A DNA stretch of 58,709 nucleotides from WVZL01 sp041862375 (GCA_041862375.1 JBGVTE010000100.1:1-58709), one strand, 5' to 3'; positions 31,695 through 40,770 are shown, counted from the stretch's first letter. Program-made: numbers and translations. Notes: generated by a model from the sequence alone, not told the origin.

Positions 31695-32993
31695 ATGAGC
31701 TGGGTAGATGATTACAAAAAAAAGTTAGTTACTGCTGAAAAAGCGGTCTCTGAGATTAAAAGCCACCATCGGGTTTATATTAGCGGTAATACGGCTACTC
31801 CCTATGTGTTGATGAATGCCCTTGCTTTAAGAAAAGATGAGCTGGAAGGCGTTGAGCTTGTTCATGTTCTTCTTTTAGGAGAAGACCCCCTTTCCAAACC
31901 TGAAATGGAAGGACATTTTCGACATAATTCCCTCTTTGTGGGTCCTGCAGACAGGAAAGCAATAAATGAAGGGCGGGCAGACTATATTCCCATTTTTCTT
32001 CATCAGATACCTAATCTCTTCTATTCAGAACAGATGCCCTTAGACGTGGCTATACTCCACCTTTCCCCTCCAGATGAGCACGGATTTATGAGTTTCGGTG
32101 TAGAAGTACTTGCCTCCAAGGCTGCTGCGGAAAAAGCTAAAATAGTAATTGCTCAAGTAAACGAGAAAATGCCACGGGTGCTCGGAGATTCATTCATCCA
32201 TGTTTCCCGAGTTCATAAAGTCGTTGAAATTTCGGAAGATCTGCCTCAACTTGAGAAACATCCTTTTACTGAAATTGAGAGGAAAATAGGTCATTATATA
32301 GCTGATCTTATTGAAGATGGTTCGACATTACAGCTAGGAATCGGAGGGATTCCTGATGCTGTTCTTTCAGCCTTAAAGGGAAGAAAAGATTTAGGTATAC
32401 ATACTGAGATGGTTTCTGACGGCGTTATGGAAGCAATAGAGGAAGGAATCATAACTGGAGCAAAAAAAACATTTCACCCAAACAAAGTTATTTTAACTTT
32501 CCTTCTAGGCTCTAAAAGGCTTTATGATTATGTTGATAATAATCCTGTTTTTGAAGCTCATCCCACAGATTATACGAATCATCCTTTTAACGTCTCCCAG
32601 AATTACAAAATGGTTGCCATAAATTCTGCAATCGAGGTGGATATTACTGGACAGGTCTGTTCGGATTCTGTTGGAACATATATTTACAGTGGATTCGGGG
32701 GACAGGTTGATTTCATAAGGGGAGCTGCTCATTCAAAAGGAGGGAAACCAATTATTGCCCTTCCTTCCACAGCAAAGGGTGAAGAAGTGTCGCGAATCGT
32801 TCCTTTTCTGAAAAAGGGAGCAGGTGTTGTAACGACGAGAGCTGATGTGAAGTATGTCGTGACTGAATACGGCGTTGCTTATCTTCATGGCAAAAATTTG
32901 CAAGAAAGAACAAATGCTCTTATTAACATTGCTCACCCAAGATTCAGGCCAGGCCTAATCAAAGAAGCCAAGGCGCGGAATCTACTCAGATAA
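31695..32993 (+). CDS. Acetyl-CoA hydrolase/CoA-transferase family enzyme
   Basis: A 432-residue class I CoA-transferase of the acetyl-CoA hydrolase/4-hydroxybutyrate CoA-transferase family. Visible features are the glycine-rich GIGGIPDAVLSAL, the catalytic glutamate candidate in TEYGVAYLHG, and the family ending RTNALINIAHPRFR. It would move CoA between acyl-CoAs and a carboxylic acid such as acetate, or hydrolyse acyl-CoA, a typical last step in fermentation. The exact acyl partner cannot be read. GAGGAAA precedes the ATG. It follows nfnB by 114 bases with a palindrome between, so it may be separately regulated, but its position in a redox island fits acid production with balanced NAD(P)H. 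Confidence 0.85.
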   Translation: MSWVDDYKKKLVTAEKAVSEIKSHHRVYISGNTATPYVLMNALALRKDELEGVELVHVLLLGEDPLSKPEMEGHFRHNSLFVGPADRKAINEGRADYIPIFLHQIPNLFYSEQMPLDVAILHLSPPDEHGFMSFGVEVLASKAAAEKAKIVIAQVNEKMPRVLGDSFIHVSRVHKVVEISEDLPQLEKHPFTEIERKIGHYIADLIEDGSTLQLGIGGIPDAVLSALKGRKDLGIHTEMVSDGVMEAIEEGIITGAKKTFHPNKVILTFLLGSKRLYDYVDNNPVFEAHPTDYTNHPFNVSQNYKMVAINSAIEVDITGQVCSDSVGTYIYSGFGGQVDFIRGAAHSKGGKPIIALPSTAKGEEVSRIVPFLKKGAGVVTTRADVKYVVTEYGVAYLHGKNLQERTNALINIAHPRFRPGLIKEAKARNLLR

Positions 32994-32999
32994 GTTTTG

Positions 33000-33674
33000 A
33001 TGCACCAATCGCATTTATTTCCCTCAGAAAAAGGACACATTGGTACAGACGAATCAGGCAAGGGTGACTATTTTGGACCTCTTGTTGTAGCTGGGTTATT
33101 CCTGCTCGATGAACAGCAGAAAGTCCTTGAAGAATTAGGTGTTAAAGATTCCAAAAAATTCTCGGACAGCCCTCTTAAGGAGCTGGCAGAGGTTTTAAAA
33201 AAAGGATATAAATATTCTCTCGTTGTGATCGGTCCGGAAAAATACAATAAGCTCTACGGGAAGCTGAGAAACCTTAACCGAATTCTAGCCTGGGCTCATT
33301 CCCGAGCTATTGAAAACATCTTGGAAGAGGTACAGTGCACTCTTGCTATAACTGACCAATTTGGGGATAAATTCTATATACTCAATGCCTTGATGAAAAA
33401 AGGGAAAAATGTTGAGCTTATCCAGAAGCCAAAAGCAGAGGAAGACCTAGCTGTGGCCGCAGCTTCAATTCTGGCCAGAGCTGAATTCCTGAAGCGGTTA
33501 TATTTTCTCTCTAAGGATGTAGGTATTGATCTGCCCAAAGGATCCTCTCCCATGGCTGAAGAAGTTGGTGCAAAGCTTGTCTCGCTCAAGGGAGTTCAAA
33601 TTCTTGATAAAGTTGCAAAAAAACACTTCAAGCTTACGGCACGCATACTACATGCAGTTAATAACAGGAAGTGA
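33000..33674 (+). CDS. rnhC: Ribonuclease HIII-like protein without N-terminal domain
   Basis: A 224-residue RNase H that cuts RNA in RNA-DNA hybrids. The type HIII hallmark DESGKGDYFGPLVVAG starts at D17, and the later motifs (VKDSKKFSD, LNRILAWAHSRAI, TDQFGD, QKPKAEEDLAVAAASILAR) are all present, so the catalytic acids seem intact. RNase HIII is usually about 300 residues with an extra N-terminal TBP-like substrate-binding domain; that part is absent, and the gene begins six bases after the CoA-transferase stop. I take ATG 33000 as the start; the preceding TTG adds one residue. No clear ribosome site is seen. The shortening may be a lineage trait, not damage, because the frame is open. Confidence 0.85.
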   Translation: MHQSHLFPSEKGHIGTDESGKGDYFGPLVVAGLFLLDEQQKVLEELGVKDSKKFSDSPLKELAEVLKKGYKYSLVVIGPEKYNKLYGKLRNLNRILAWAHSRAIENILEEVQCTLAITDQFGDKFYILNALMKKGKNVELIQKPKAEEDLAVAAASILARAEFLKRLYFLSKDVGIDLPKGSSPMAEEVGAKLVSLKGVQILDKVAKKHFKLTARILHAVNNRK

Positions 33675-33836
33675 AAATCGAGAAGAATTCAAGAAAAGCA
33701 CAAAAACACTAAATAATTAGCAGTCAAGAAAAAAAATAAAAACAAGAGCTAATTTTACATCTTGGGATTGTCATATCTTAATAGTGAGCTAATAACAGGA
33801 ATGATTGAGCAGCAGAAGCGTCAATGGTAGGGATAA

Positions 33837-35054
33837 ATGGCTGATGTGTTAAAAATTGTCTTGATTGTTCTTCTACTTCTTCTGTTAATCAAGAAGAAGC
33901 TCGACCTTAGTTTAGTCTTTTTTTTGGGAGCCCTATTATTTGGCTTTTTCTTCGGTCTGAATATAAAAACTCTTGGTAAAAATTTACTGGAAGCTTTAAT
34001 CTCCCCAGAAACTCTCAGACTCGTTGGTATCATCATGCTAATTCTGTACATTGGCACGTTTCTCCAAGCCAGAAGGAATTTCAATATTATGGTAGATTCT
34101 CTAAACGATATAATCCCTGAAGCACGCCTTATTCTTGCTATTCCGCCTGCCTTCATAGGATTACTTCCTATGCTGGGAGGAGCTCTCATGTCGGCCCCGA
34201 TAGTTGAAGAGGCAGGAAACCGTTGGAAACTTTCTGCTGCTATGAAGACTTTTCTCAATTACTGGTTTCGTCACATCTGGGAATATTGCTGGCCGCTCTA
34301 TATCAACCTCATCCTGGCATCAACAATCCTTCAAATACCTATTAAAAAGATTTCTTCTGTTCAATTTCCTTTTACAATTTTAGCTGTAATTCTAGGCTTG
34401 ATCATTCTTTTTAAAGATGTTCATTATCTACCTAAAGATGGGGATGGGGGGAGTTTTATAAAAAATGTGATCAAATTCTTTTTAAGCATATGGCCTATAA
34501 TAGCAGCTATTTTCTTGATATTTGCAGTAAAGCTCAGCTTGCTTATTTCCCTCGCTGTTGTTGCTCTTCTGACGCAGTTACTTACTCGTATGAAGCCGAG
34601 GGAAAGGTTTGATCTTCTCAAGAGCAGCATCTCTTTGAAGACGATTGCTCTTCTCGTTTCAATCATGATGTTTAAGAGAATCCTTATTGTATGCGGTGCA
34701 TTAGATGCCTTGCCTCAAGCTTTTGGTCTTGAAGGCGCCTCCTCCTATTTTCTCCTTTTTTTTATTCCTTTTTTCCTGGGGCTTTTAACAGGGGTCAATC
34801 AGGCTTATGTAGGAATGTCTTTTCCAATTCTCCTTCCCGTATTCGGCTCACCTGATCCAGATATGGTGCTGGTGATGTTTGCTTATGTGAGTGGCTTTGT
34901 GGGGATTCTTCTCTCTCCAGCTCACTTATGTCTGGCTTTGACTGTTGAATACTTTAAAGCAAATTTAAGGGATGTCTATAAGATTTTATTCTGGCCAGCT
35001 TTAGTTATATTTATCGCTTCATTTCTCGTGCTGTTGTTTTTAAGAATACTATGA
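33837..35054 (+). CDS. DUF401 family membrane protein
   Basis: A 405-residue polytopic membrane protein of the DUF401 family, with roughly ten hydrophobic segments and a short N-terminal cytoplasmic part. Conserved blocks include LPMLGGALMSAPIVEE, NYWFRHIWEY, and a C-terminal half with GLLTGVNQAYVGMSFP and SGFVGILLSPAHLCL. These duplicated hairpins resemble those of ion-transporter or arsenite/citrate-type permeases, so an anion or carboxylate transporter is a reasonable guess; the substrate is unknown. The start is ATG 33837. It is preceded by a 160-base gap with no recognisable element. Confidence 0.8.
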   Translation: MADVLKIVLIVLLLLLLIKKKLDLSLVFFLGALLFGFFFGLNIKTLGKNLLEALISPETLRLVGIIMLILYIGTFLQARRNFNIMVDSLNDIIPEARLILAIPPAFIGLLPMLGGALMSAPIVEEAGNRWKLSAAMKTFLNYWFRHIWEYCWPLYINLILASTILQIPIKKISSVQFPFTILAVILGLIILFKDVHYLPKDGDGGSFIKNVIKFFLSIWPIIAAIFLIFAVKLSLLISLAVVALLTQLLTRMKPRERFDLLKSSISLKTIALLVSIMMFKRILIVCGALDALPQAFGLEGASSYFLLFFIPFFLGLLTGVNQAYVGMSFPILLPVFGSPDPDMVLVMFAYVSGFVGILLSPAHLCLALTVEYFKANLRDVYKILFWPALVIFIASFLVLLFLRIL

Positions 35055-35370
35055 AGACCTTTCATTTTTTGAGGGATTCTAATTTTACCTAAAGCTGAAA
35101 TAAGACTGTCTTCAATTTTTCCGAAATAATGGAGAGATGATTCGAGGATTTTCATTTGTTCACTGGCAGTTATAACGCATGACAAATAAAATAAGACCTT
35201 AGTGATGGAAAAACTGGGATAATTTTATAATAGTGAAATAGGGAGGACAATTGACTATAAATTTTTTAAAATATAAATACCTGTATCAAACGGAACAGAT
35301 TAGGTATAAAACAGATTAGATATAAGAAAGAAATAGGATAAACGGGACAAACTAAATTTAGGAGGATGTG
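35055..35370. other. Gene-free stretch with tandem repeat and possible promoter
   Basis: No gene is convincing here. TTGACT (35251-35256) with TAAATA at 35274-35279 (17-base spacer) or TATAAA at 35272 could be a promoter for the cupin gene. Two near-identical 15-mers ACAGATTAGGTATAA (35295-35309) and ACAGATTAGATATAA (35311-35325) follow, which could be binding sites. A minus-strand frame over 34976-35185 is not credible as a gene. Confidence 0.4.
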
Positions 35371-35700
35371 ATGAAAAAAGTGGTCTTGGATGAGTTAGCC
35401 AAGAAAATCGTAAAAAAATTTACTCCTCTCAGAGTAGCAAAGGTTGAAAACTGTGATGTAAGTCTAGCCTTGATAGATGGTGCTTATCCTTTCCATCGTC
35501 ATAATGGTGATGAATTTTTCATTGTTTATAAAGGAGAAGTTACGATTGATTTTCATGAGGAGGATTCTATCACTCTTAAGGAAGGAGAGGGGCTCCTTGT
35601 GCAAGAGGGAGCTATTCACCGTTCAAGGTCTGAAAAGAGATCCTATGCTTTGGTTTTCGAGGCTGTTGACCTTTCATATTCCATAGAAGAGAAGAAATAA
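35371..35700 (+). CDS. Cupin domain protein
   Basis: A 109-residue single cupin domain. The first cupin motif is visible as YPFHRHNGDEFFIVYKGEV, with metal-ligand candidates H-x-H and a glutamate, and the second as LLVQEGAIHRSRSE with a histidine. It would form a small beta barrel and may bind a metal; similar proteins have very diverse functions and none can be assigned here. I start at ATG 35371 with GGAGG five bases upstream; an adjacent upstream GTG would add one residue. It stands alone, with about 180 non-coding bases before the next gene. Confidence 0.8.
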   Translation: MKKVVLDELAKKIVKKFTPLRVAKVENCDVSLALIDGAYPFHRHNGDEFFIVYKGEVTIDFHEEDSITLKEGEGLLVQEGAIHRSRSEKRSYALVFEAVDLSYSIEEKK

Positions 35701-35881
35701 AAAACCTCAGGTCATTTGAGAATTTTATTTTCGTTATTAGTGAATAAAAATAATTAACAGGACAGGTATTTTAACTTACTGTCTGAGCATTACTTCATAC
35801 GGATTTCTCAAGCACCCAGACTGGCAATTATGAGATCTAAATGAAATTGGAAAGTGCTCTAAAGGCCTGTTTTTTTGGGGG

Positions 35882-37123
35882 ATGGAGATGAAGATTATGA
35901 ACAAGGGATCGAAAGCAACAAAAAGACTCTATTTTGAAAATCCTTACCAGGTTGAGTTTGAAGCAGAGGTTATAGAACGGAAAATGTATGAAGGGAAGCC
36001 AGCTTTGATTCTCGATCAAAGCTGCTTTTATCCAGAATCAGGTGGTCAGCCTGCTGATAGGGGAGCTATTAACGGAGTTAAGATTGCTGGAGTGTTCGAA
36101 GAGGAAGACAAGATCATTCATCTTCTTGAGGAGAATATTTCTGGCAAAAAAATCGAGGGTAAAATTGACTGGAATTTTCGATTTGACTACATGCAGCAGC
36201 ATTCTGGACAGCATGTGCTTTCCCAGAGTTTCTATGAGCTTCTCTCTGGTGAGACACTTTCCTTCCATATAGGGGAGGAGGTCTCTACTGTTGAGATAGA
36301 TTTAAGGAGCATCTCCGAGAAAGATGCTGAGAAGGTGGAGGTTCGAGCCAACGAGATTATAGTCCAAGATAGAGAGATAAAGGCGTATTTTATTCCCGAA
36401 GAGAAGATAAAGGATATTCCATTGAGAAAACCACCCAAGAAAGAAGGATTAATCCGAGTGGTGGAAGTTACAGGTTTTGACTATTCAGCCTGCGGAGGTA
36501 CTCACTGTAGGAGGACTGGGGAAATTGCCATCATAAAAATATTAAGGTGGGAGAGGATAAGGGACAATATTAGATTTGAATTTGTCTGTGGGAAAAGAGC
36601 TCTTCAAGATTACATCTGGAAAAACAGAACAATTCGCCAGCTTTCTCATCAGCTAACCGCAAGCGGGCAGGATGTTGTATCATCAGTTGAAAGAGCATTT
36701 TCTGAATTGAAATCCCAAAAGAAAAAAGTAAAAAAGATTCAGTCAAGATTGGCTCAGTATGAAGCTCAAGAAATTACTAAACATACTAAAGAAAAAATCA
36801 TCATAGGTATTTTAGCAGAGAAAACGCCTGATGAAGCCAGGTTCTTGGCCTTAAACATCATAAAAAGCGGAGATTATGTTGTCCTTTATGCTCTCAATAT
36901 GGAAGAGAGAGGACATTTTATCTTTGCCTCTTCTGAAACTCTCAATCTCGATATGAGAGAGCTTATTCCTGTAATTTCTCCTATGATAAAGGGCAGGGGG
37001 GGAGGAAGTTCTTCCTTGGTTGAGATTGCTGCAGAGGAGAAAGAAGATCTTGAGCCTGTTCTCGATAAAGCTTATGAGTTTGTAAAAAAGAAGCTAGAGT
37101 ATAATGGGGTCAGGCTTTCATAA
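35882..37123 (+). CDS. Alanyl-tRNA editing protein, AlaX-L type
   Basis: A 413-residue stand-alone protein related to the editing and C-terminal parts of alanyl-tRNA synthetase. The N-terminal part resembles the AlaX beta barrel (CFYPESGGQPADRG). The zinc site is complete: H107-x3-H111 (QQHSGQHVLSQ) and C204-x3-H208 (CGGTH). A coiled-coil stretch around 265-300 leads to a DHHA1 domain ending with KGRGGGSSSLVEIA. It would hydrolyse mischarged Ser- or Gly-tRNA(Ala). The aminoacylation domain is absent. Several in-frame ATGs (35882, 35888, 35897) could be the start; none is clearly favoured. The last residues NGVRLS and the stop lie in the palindromic repeat that follows. Confidence 0.85.
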   Translation: MEMKIMNKGSKATKRLYFENPYQVEFEAEVIERKMYEGKPALILDQSCFYPESGGQPADRGAINGVKIAGVFEEEDKIIHLLEENISGKKIEGKIDWNFRFDYMQQHSGQHVLSQSFYELLSGETLSFHIGEEVSTVEIDLRSISEKDAEKVEVRANEIIVQDREIKAYFIPEEKIKDIPLRKPPKKEGLIRVVEVTGFDYSACGGTHCRRTGEIAIIKILRWERIRDNIRFEFVCGKRALQDYIWKNRTIRQLSHQLTASGQDVVSSVERAFSELKSQKKKVKKIQSRLAQYEAQEITKHTKEKIIIGILAEKTPDEARFLALNIIKSGDYVVLYALNMEERGHFIFASSETLNLDMRELIPVISPMIKGRGGGSSSLVEIAAEEKEDLEPVLDKAYEFVKKKLEYNGVRLS

Positions 37124-37226
37124 CTTTCATATTTCTAAAATTTTTAGGATTTATGTTACTCATGTATTCGTATATCTTAATAAAAAGATACAAGTTATAA
37201 AAGTTATGAAAGCCTGACCCCAATGA
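37103..37226. repeat. Palindromic repeat with GGGGTCAGGCTTTC arms
   Basis: The left arm (37103-37130) and right arm (about 37199-37226) are inverted copies with at least 22 identical bases around GGGGTCAGGCTTTCATAAC. The left arm encodes the last residues and stop of the AlaX-like gene. The right arm reaches almost to the stop of the permease gene at 37230. A solo arm is at 5990. It may also serve as a terminator between these convergent genes. Confidence 0.8.
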
Positions 37227-37229
37227 ATT

Positions 37230-38474
37230 TTATTCATATCTCAGGGAGATGATAGGGTCCAGCTTGGCTGCTTTTTGAGCAGGAAATATTCCGAAAAAGA
37301 GACCAACAGAGACAGATACAAGTAAGCCTACGATGACAGACCATGGAGTAACTGAGGCAGGCAGGGGTGTTGCTGCTTTCACCAGGAAAGCTATAGAAAA
37401 GCCAAAGAGAACACCAATGGTTCCTCCTGCTCCTGTTAAGAATATAGCTTCGATGAGAAACTGTTTAAGGATATCTCCTGAGCGTGCACCAATAGCTTTG
37501 CGGATTCCGATTTCCCTTGTTCTTTCTTTTACCGAAACCAGCATGATATTCATAACTCCTATTCCGCCCACAAGGAGCCCTATTGAAGAGATAACAATCA
37601 TCACCAGATAGGCAGCACCAGTTATTTGATTGTAGAGGTTGAGCAAAGTGTCTTGAGTAAATATAGCAAAGTCGTTGGGCTTCCCAAACTTAACGTTTCT
37701 TCTTTTTCTGAGAACGTTTATGATTTGTTCCATGGTTTCTTCGATGTTCCCGTGTTTACTGGGTACAGCACCCATTTGGAGGCTTGCAGTATCGTAGGGA
37801 AAATACTTCATGAGAGCAGTGATGGGAATGCCGACGAGGTTATCCCGGCTCATGCCAAACATCTGGCCTCGTTTATTGAGTACTCCTACAACCACAAACT
37901 TTTCAGGGCCTATTCTTATTTCCTTTCCCAAAGGACTCGTATGGGGAAACAGGATTTCTGTCAGTTCATGTCCCAGAAGACAAACTCTGCTTCGGTGGAG
38001 TATATCTGATTCTGTCAAGAATCTTCCTTCTTTGGGGAGATAAATGGAGTAAACCTGGGGGAATTTCTCATCTATTCCGATAATGATAGAATCCTCGGTC
38101 TTTTTGTTTTGGTATTTGATCGGTACCGTATCGAACACATCAACATTTAGTGAAGTTGTTACAGCCTTAACTAATGAGCATTCCTCCTCTATGGCCTTGG
38201 CGTCTTCATATGTCAGATCTTTCCTTTTCCTTTCTTCTTCGGACATCCGTCCCATCTGGACTGGCTCATATTTTTGGACTGCAATAATATCAGTTCCTGC
38301 TGATTGCAGTTCCATTAAAAAGGATCGGTTTAGGCCTTGAATGATAGAGACCATGCCGATAACAGTTGTAACTCCTATCATGATGCCCAGGAGGGTTAAG
38401 AATGACCGGAGTTTATGGGTTCCGAGTGAATTAACAGCCATATTAAATATTTCTCTAAAAATTCCTAATCTCAT
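37230..38474 (-). CDS. MacB/FtsX-type ABC transporter permease
   Basis: A 414-residue inner-membrane permease of the type VII ABC superfamily. It has an N-terminal helix (SFLTLLGIMIGVTTVIGM), a large periplasmic MacB-like domain (about 45-280) and three C-terminal helices of the FtsX domain (IGLLVGGIGVMNIML, ERTREIGIRKAIGAR, and the last VSVGLFFGIFPAQKAAKLDP). Proteins of this type move lipoproteins, peptides or toxins by mechanotransmission, with an ATPase partner. No ATPase gene is adjacent. It overlaps the upstream paralogue by four bases, so the two are co-translated. It converges with the AlaX-like gene. Confidence 0.85.
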   Translation of the reverse strand: MRLGIFREIFNMAVNSLGTHKLRSFLTLLGIMIGVTTVIGMVSIIQGLNRSFLMELQSAGTDIIAVQKYEPVQMGRMSEEERKRKDLTYEDAKAIEEECSLVKAVTTSLNVDVFDTVPIKYQNKKTEDSIIIGIDEKFPQVYSIYLPKEGRFLTESDILHRSRVCLLGHELTEILFPHTSPLGKEIRIGPEKFVVVGVLNKRGQMFGMSRDNLVGIPITALMKYFPYDTASLQMGAVPSKHGNIEETMEQIINVLRKRRNVKFGKPNDFAIFTQDTLLNLYNQITGAAYLVMIVISSIGLLVGGIGVMNIMLVSVKERTREIGIRKAIGARSGDILKQFLIEAIFLTGAGGTIGVLFGFSIAFLVKAATPLPASVTPWSVIVGLLVSVSVGLFFGIFPAQKAAKLDPIISLRYE

Positions 38475-39706
38475 TGTTCTGCCCGTAAAGCTTCAATGGG
38501 ATTGAGTTTGGCTGCTTTGTTAGCAGGATAGATGCCAAAAAAAATACCGATAGAGGTTGAGACTAAGATAGCGACAAACACGGAGACGGGGTCGAGGGTT
38601 GAAGGCAGAGAGGTTGTAGCTGTTACAATTTTTGCGATAGTAAATCCTATCAAAATTCCGATTAATCCACCAGTCGTCGATAAAACTGAAGACTCGATTA
38701 AAAATTGAAAGAGGATATCCATCCTTCTTGCCCCCACAGACATGCGGACACCTATTTCTTTGGTTCGCTCGGTGACTGACACGAGCATGATGTTCATGAC
38801 AACGATTCCTCCCACGATGAGGGCAATTGAAGAGATTAATATCATGGCAAAATAGATGCTTGAAGTGGCTGTTTTATAGAATTGAATAAATGTTTCTGAA
38901 GTTGCAAAGGAAAAGTCGTCTTTATCTTTAAAGGAGAGGTGGCGCTTTGAGCGAAGAATTGTTCTTACTTCTTCTTGAGCTTGTTTCATCTGTTCCTGAG
39001 AGGGGGTGTGGATGTTGATACTGATGCTTCTTCTAGAGCCGTAAATCTTCTGGAATGTAGAGATTGGAATACGAACGTAGTTATCCTGGCTAAATCCCAG
39101 GATTTTTCCTGCCCTCTTGCCTATCCCCACAACTAGGAGATTGTGCTGCCTTACTTTGATCCACTTGCCCAGAGGATCTGTGTAGGGAAATAATTTGTCC
39201 GCTACATCAGCGCCTATGGTACAAACAAGACGTGAGTGTTCATCATCTTCTCTTTGAATGTGCCTGCCTCTTTCAAGCTCCACAACCGTCCCAATCATGT
39301 GGTCAATATGTGTTATGCCTCTTATCTCTGTATCCTTGATGGTTTGATTCCTGTATTTTACATTTCTTGAGGTACTTACCGAAGCTCCTACCAGCTCGCA
39401 TGATTTACATTTGCTTCGAATAAGCTCCATATTTTCTAAGAGAAGGTTCTTGCGTTTCAATTGTTCTTTAAACTCTTTCAATGAAGTTCCCATCATTGAA
39501 AATTTAGAGACTGAAAAATCATTGGCTCCAAAAAAGGCCATTTTAGTATAGACATAGTTGTTGAGGCCCTGAATTACAGAGACGACAGCGATTATAGTCA
39601 AAACACCTATGATGATTCCTAGGAGAGTAAGGAGTGTCCTCAGCTTATTTGCCCATAAGGAGCTAAAAGCCATGGAAACTGATTCACCAATGTTAATTCT
39701 AGCCAT
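38471..39706 (-). CDS. MacB/FtsX-type ABC transporter permease, paralogue
   Basis: A 411-residue permease with the same architecture as its downstream neighbour: helix 1 (TLLTLLGIIIGVLTIIAVVSV), a periplasmic domain, then IVGGIVVMNIMLVSVTERTKEIGVRMSVGAR and a C-terminal helix ending IYPANKAAKLNPIEALR. The two probably form a heterodimer, as in LolC/LolE or MacB-like pairs. The ATPase must be encoded elsewhere; LolD at 52.6 kb is in another operon with its own permease, so it is not an obvious partner. The periplasmic part contains a CKSC pair (SKCKSCEL), unusual for this type. No ribosome site is clear. Confidence 0.85.
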   Translation of the reverse strand: MARINIGESVSMAFSSLWANKLRTLLTLLGIIIGVLTIIAVVSVIQGLNNYVYTKMAFFGANDFSVSKFSMMGTSLKEFKEQLKRKNLLLENMELIRSKCKSCELVGASVSTSRNVKYRNQTIKDTEIRGITHIDHMIGTVVELERGRHIQREDDEHSRLVCTIGADVADKLFPYTDPLGKWIKVRQHNLLVVGIGKRAGKILGFSQDNYVRIPISTFQKIYGSRRSISINIHTPSQEQMKQAQEEVRTILRSKRHLSFKDKDDFSFATSETFIQFYKTATSSIYFAMILISSIALIVGGIVVMNIMLVSVTERTKEIGVRMSVGARRMDILFQFLIESSVLSTTGGLIGILIGFTIAKIVTATTSLPSTLDPVSVFVAILVSTSIGIFFGIYPANKAAKLNPIEALRAEQ

Positions 39707-39819
39707 TGTTCGTGTACTTATATTCTACACTAACAGATACGAAAGAGAAAAGTTAAGGTTTCCAGAAAATTTCGAGCCTCTCTTGACAACTCTTGGATTA
39801 GAAAACAAAATGAAAGGAA

Positions 39820-40770
39820 ATGAAAGCACTTTTACGGGAGAGAGGGAAACTTACAGTAAGAGATGTCTCAAAGCCTTTGCCTTTGGACGATGAAGCACTG
39901 GTAAAGGTAATCAAGGCAGGTATTTGTAGCACAGACTTAGAACTCGCCAAAGGCTACATGGAGTTTGAGGGTATTCTGGGTCATGAGTTTGTTGGCAGAG
40001 TGGTAAAAACAAGAGAATCAACCTGGGCAGGAAAGAGGGTTGTTGGGTCGATCAACCTCACTTGTGGAAAATGCCCATTCTGCCTTGAGGGGATGGAAAA
40101 ACACTGTCAGTCGAGAAAAGTCTTAGGGATTTCAGGGAAGCACGGTGCTTTTGCTGAATTTCTCACACTTCCTCTAGCTAACCTCTACCCGTTGCCCTCG
40201 AATATATCTGACAGCACAGCGGTCTTCATTGAGCCCTTAGCTGCCTCTTTGGAGATTTTTGAGCAGGTAAAGATAGAGCAGAACGATTCTGTGTTGGTAC
40301 TGGGTGATGGAAAGCTCGGTTTGCTTATTGCTCAGGTAATGAAATTAAAGACTAACAATGTTTCGTGTTTAGGGAAGTACGAGAGGAAATTGGAGATACT
40401 AAAGGAAAAGGGAATTAAAACTTATTCTTCAAGGAGAGAAACAGGAGGGATGTTTGATGTTTTAGTCGAAGCCACTGGGAATGAAAGGGGATTACAAGAG
40501 GCATTATCTTGGATTAAGCCCAAAGGGAAAATAGTTCTCAAAAGTACTTTTAAGGGATTTGCAAGGGTTGACATCTCGAAGATAGTTGTAGATGAGATTC
40601 AGCTCATAGGTTCTCGTTGCGGCCCTTTTCAAAAAGCGATAGATGTCTTGAGCAAAGAACTAATTGAGGTCGACAGGATGATTGACGGTGATTTTCCATT
40701 GGAAAAAGCCCAGGAAGCCCTTGTAATGGCTCAAAAGCCTGGAATAATGAAGATTCTTATTTCCCCATAA
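39820..40770 (+). CDS. Zinc-dependent medium-chain alcohol dehydrogenase family protein
   Basis: A 316-residue MDR-family oxidoreductase. The catalytic zinc site is visible (GICSTDLEL with a Cys, and GILGHEFVG with His-Glu), and the structural zinc loop C-x2-C-x2-C-x7-C is nearly standard (CGKCPFCLEGMEKHC). The Rossmann part has VLGDGKLGLLIAQVMK where GxGxxG is expected, and VLVEATGN. It is shorter than the usual 340-350 residues. Substrate unknown; sorbitol-type or threonine-type dehydrogenases are alternatives. AAAGGAA precedes the ATG. It is divergent from the permeases with a 113-base gap. Confidence 0.85.
   Translation: MKALLRERGKLTVRDVSKPLPLDDEALVKVIKAGICSTDLELAKGYMEFEGILGHEFVGRVVKTRESTWAGKRVVGSINLTCGKCPFCLEGMEKHCQSRKVLGISGKHGAFAEFLTLPLANLYPLPSNISDSTAVFIEPLAASLEIFEQVKIEQNDSVLVLGDGKLGLLIAQVMKLKTNNVSCLGKYERKLEILKEKGIKTYSSRRETGGMFDVLVEATGNERGLQEALSWIKPKGKIVLKSTFKGFARVDISKIVVDEIQLIGSRCGPFQKAIDVLSKELIEVDRMIDGDFPLEKAQEALVMAQKPGIMKILISP

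Noticed and set aside
34976..35185. A 69-codon minus-strand frame after the DUF401 gene
   Set aside because: It overlaps the end of DUF401 and lacks a ribosome site or recognisable motif.
39783..39811. TTGACA with CAAAAT 17 bases later before the dehydrogenase gene
   Set aside because: The -10 box is poor and the predicted start would fall after the AAAGGAA ribosome site, so the two signals conflict.
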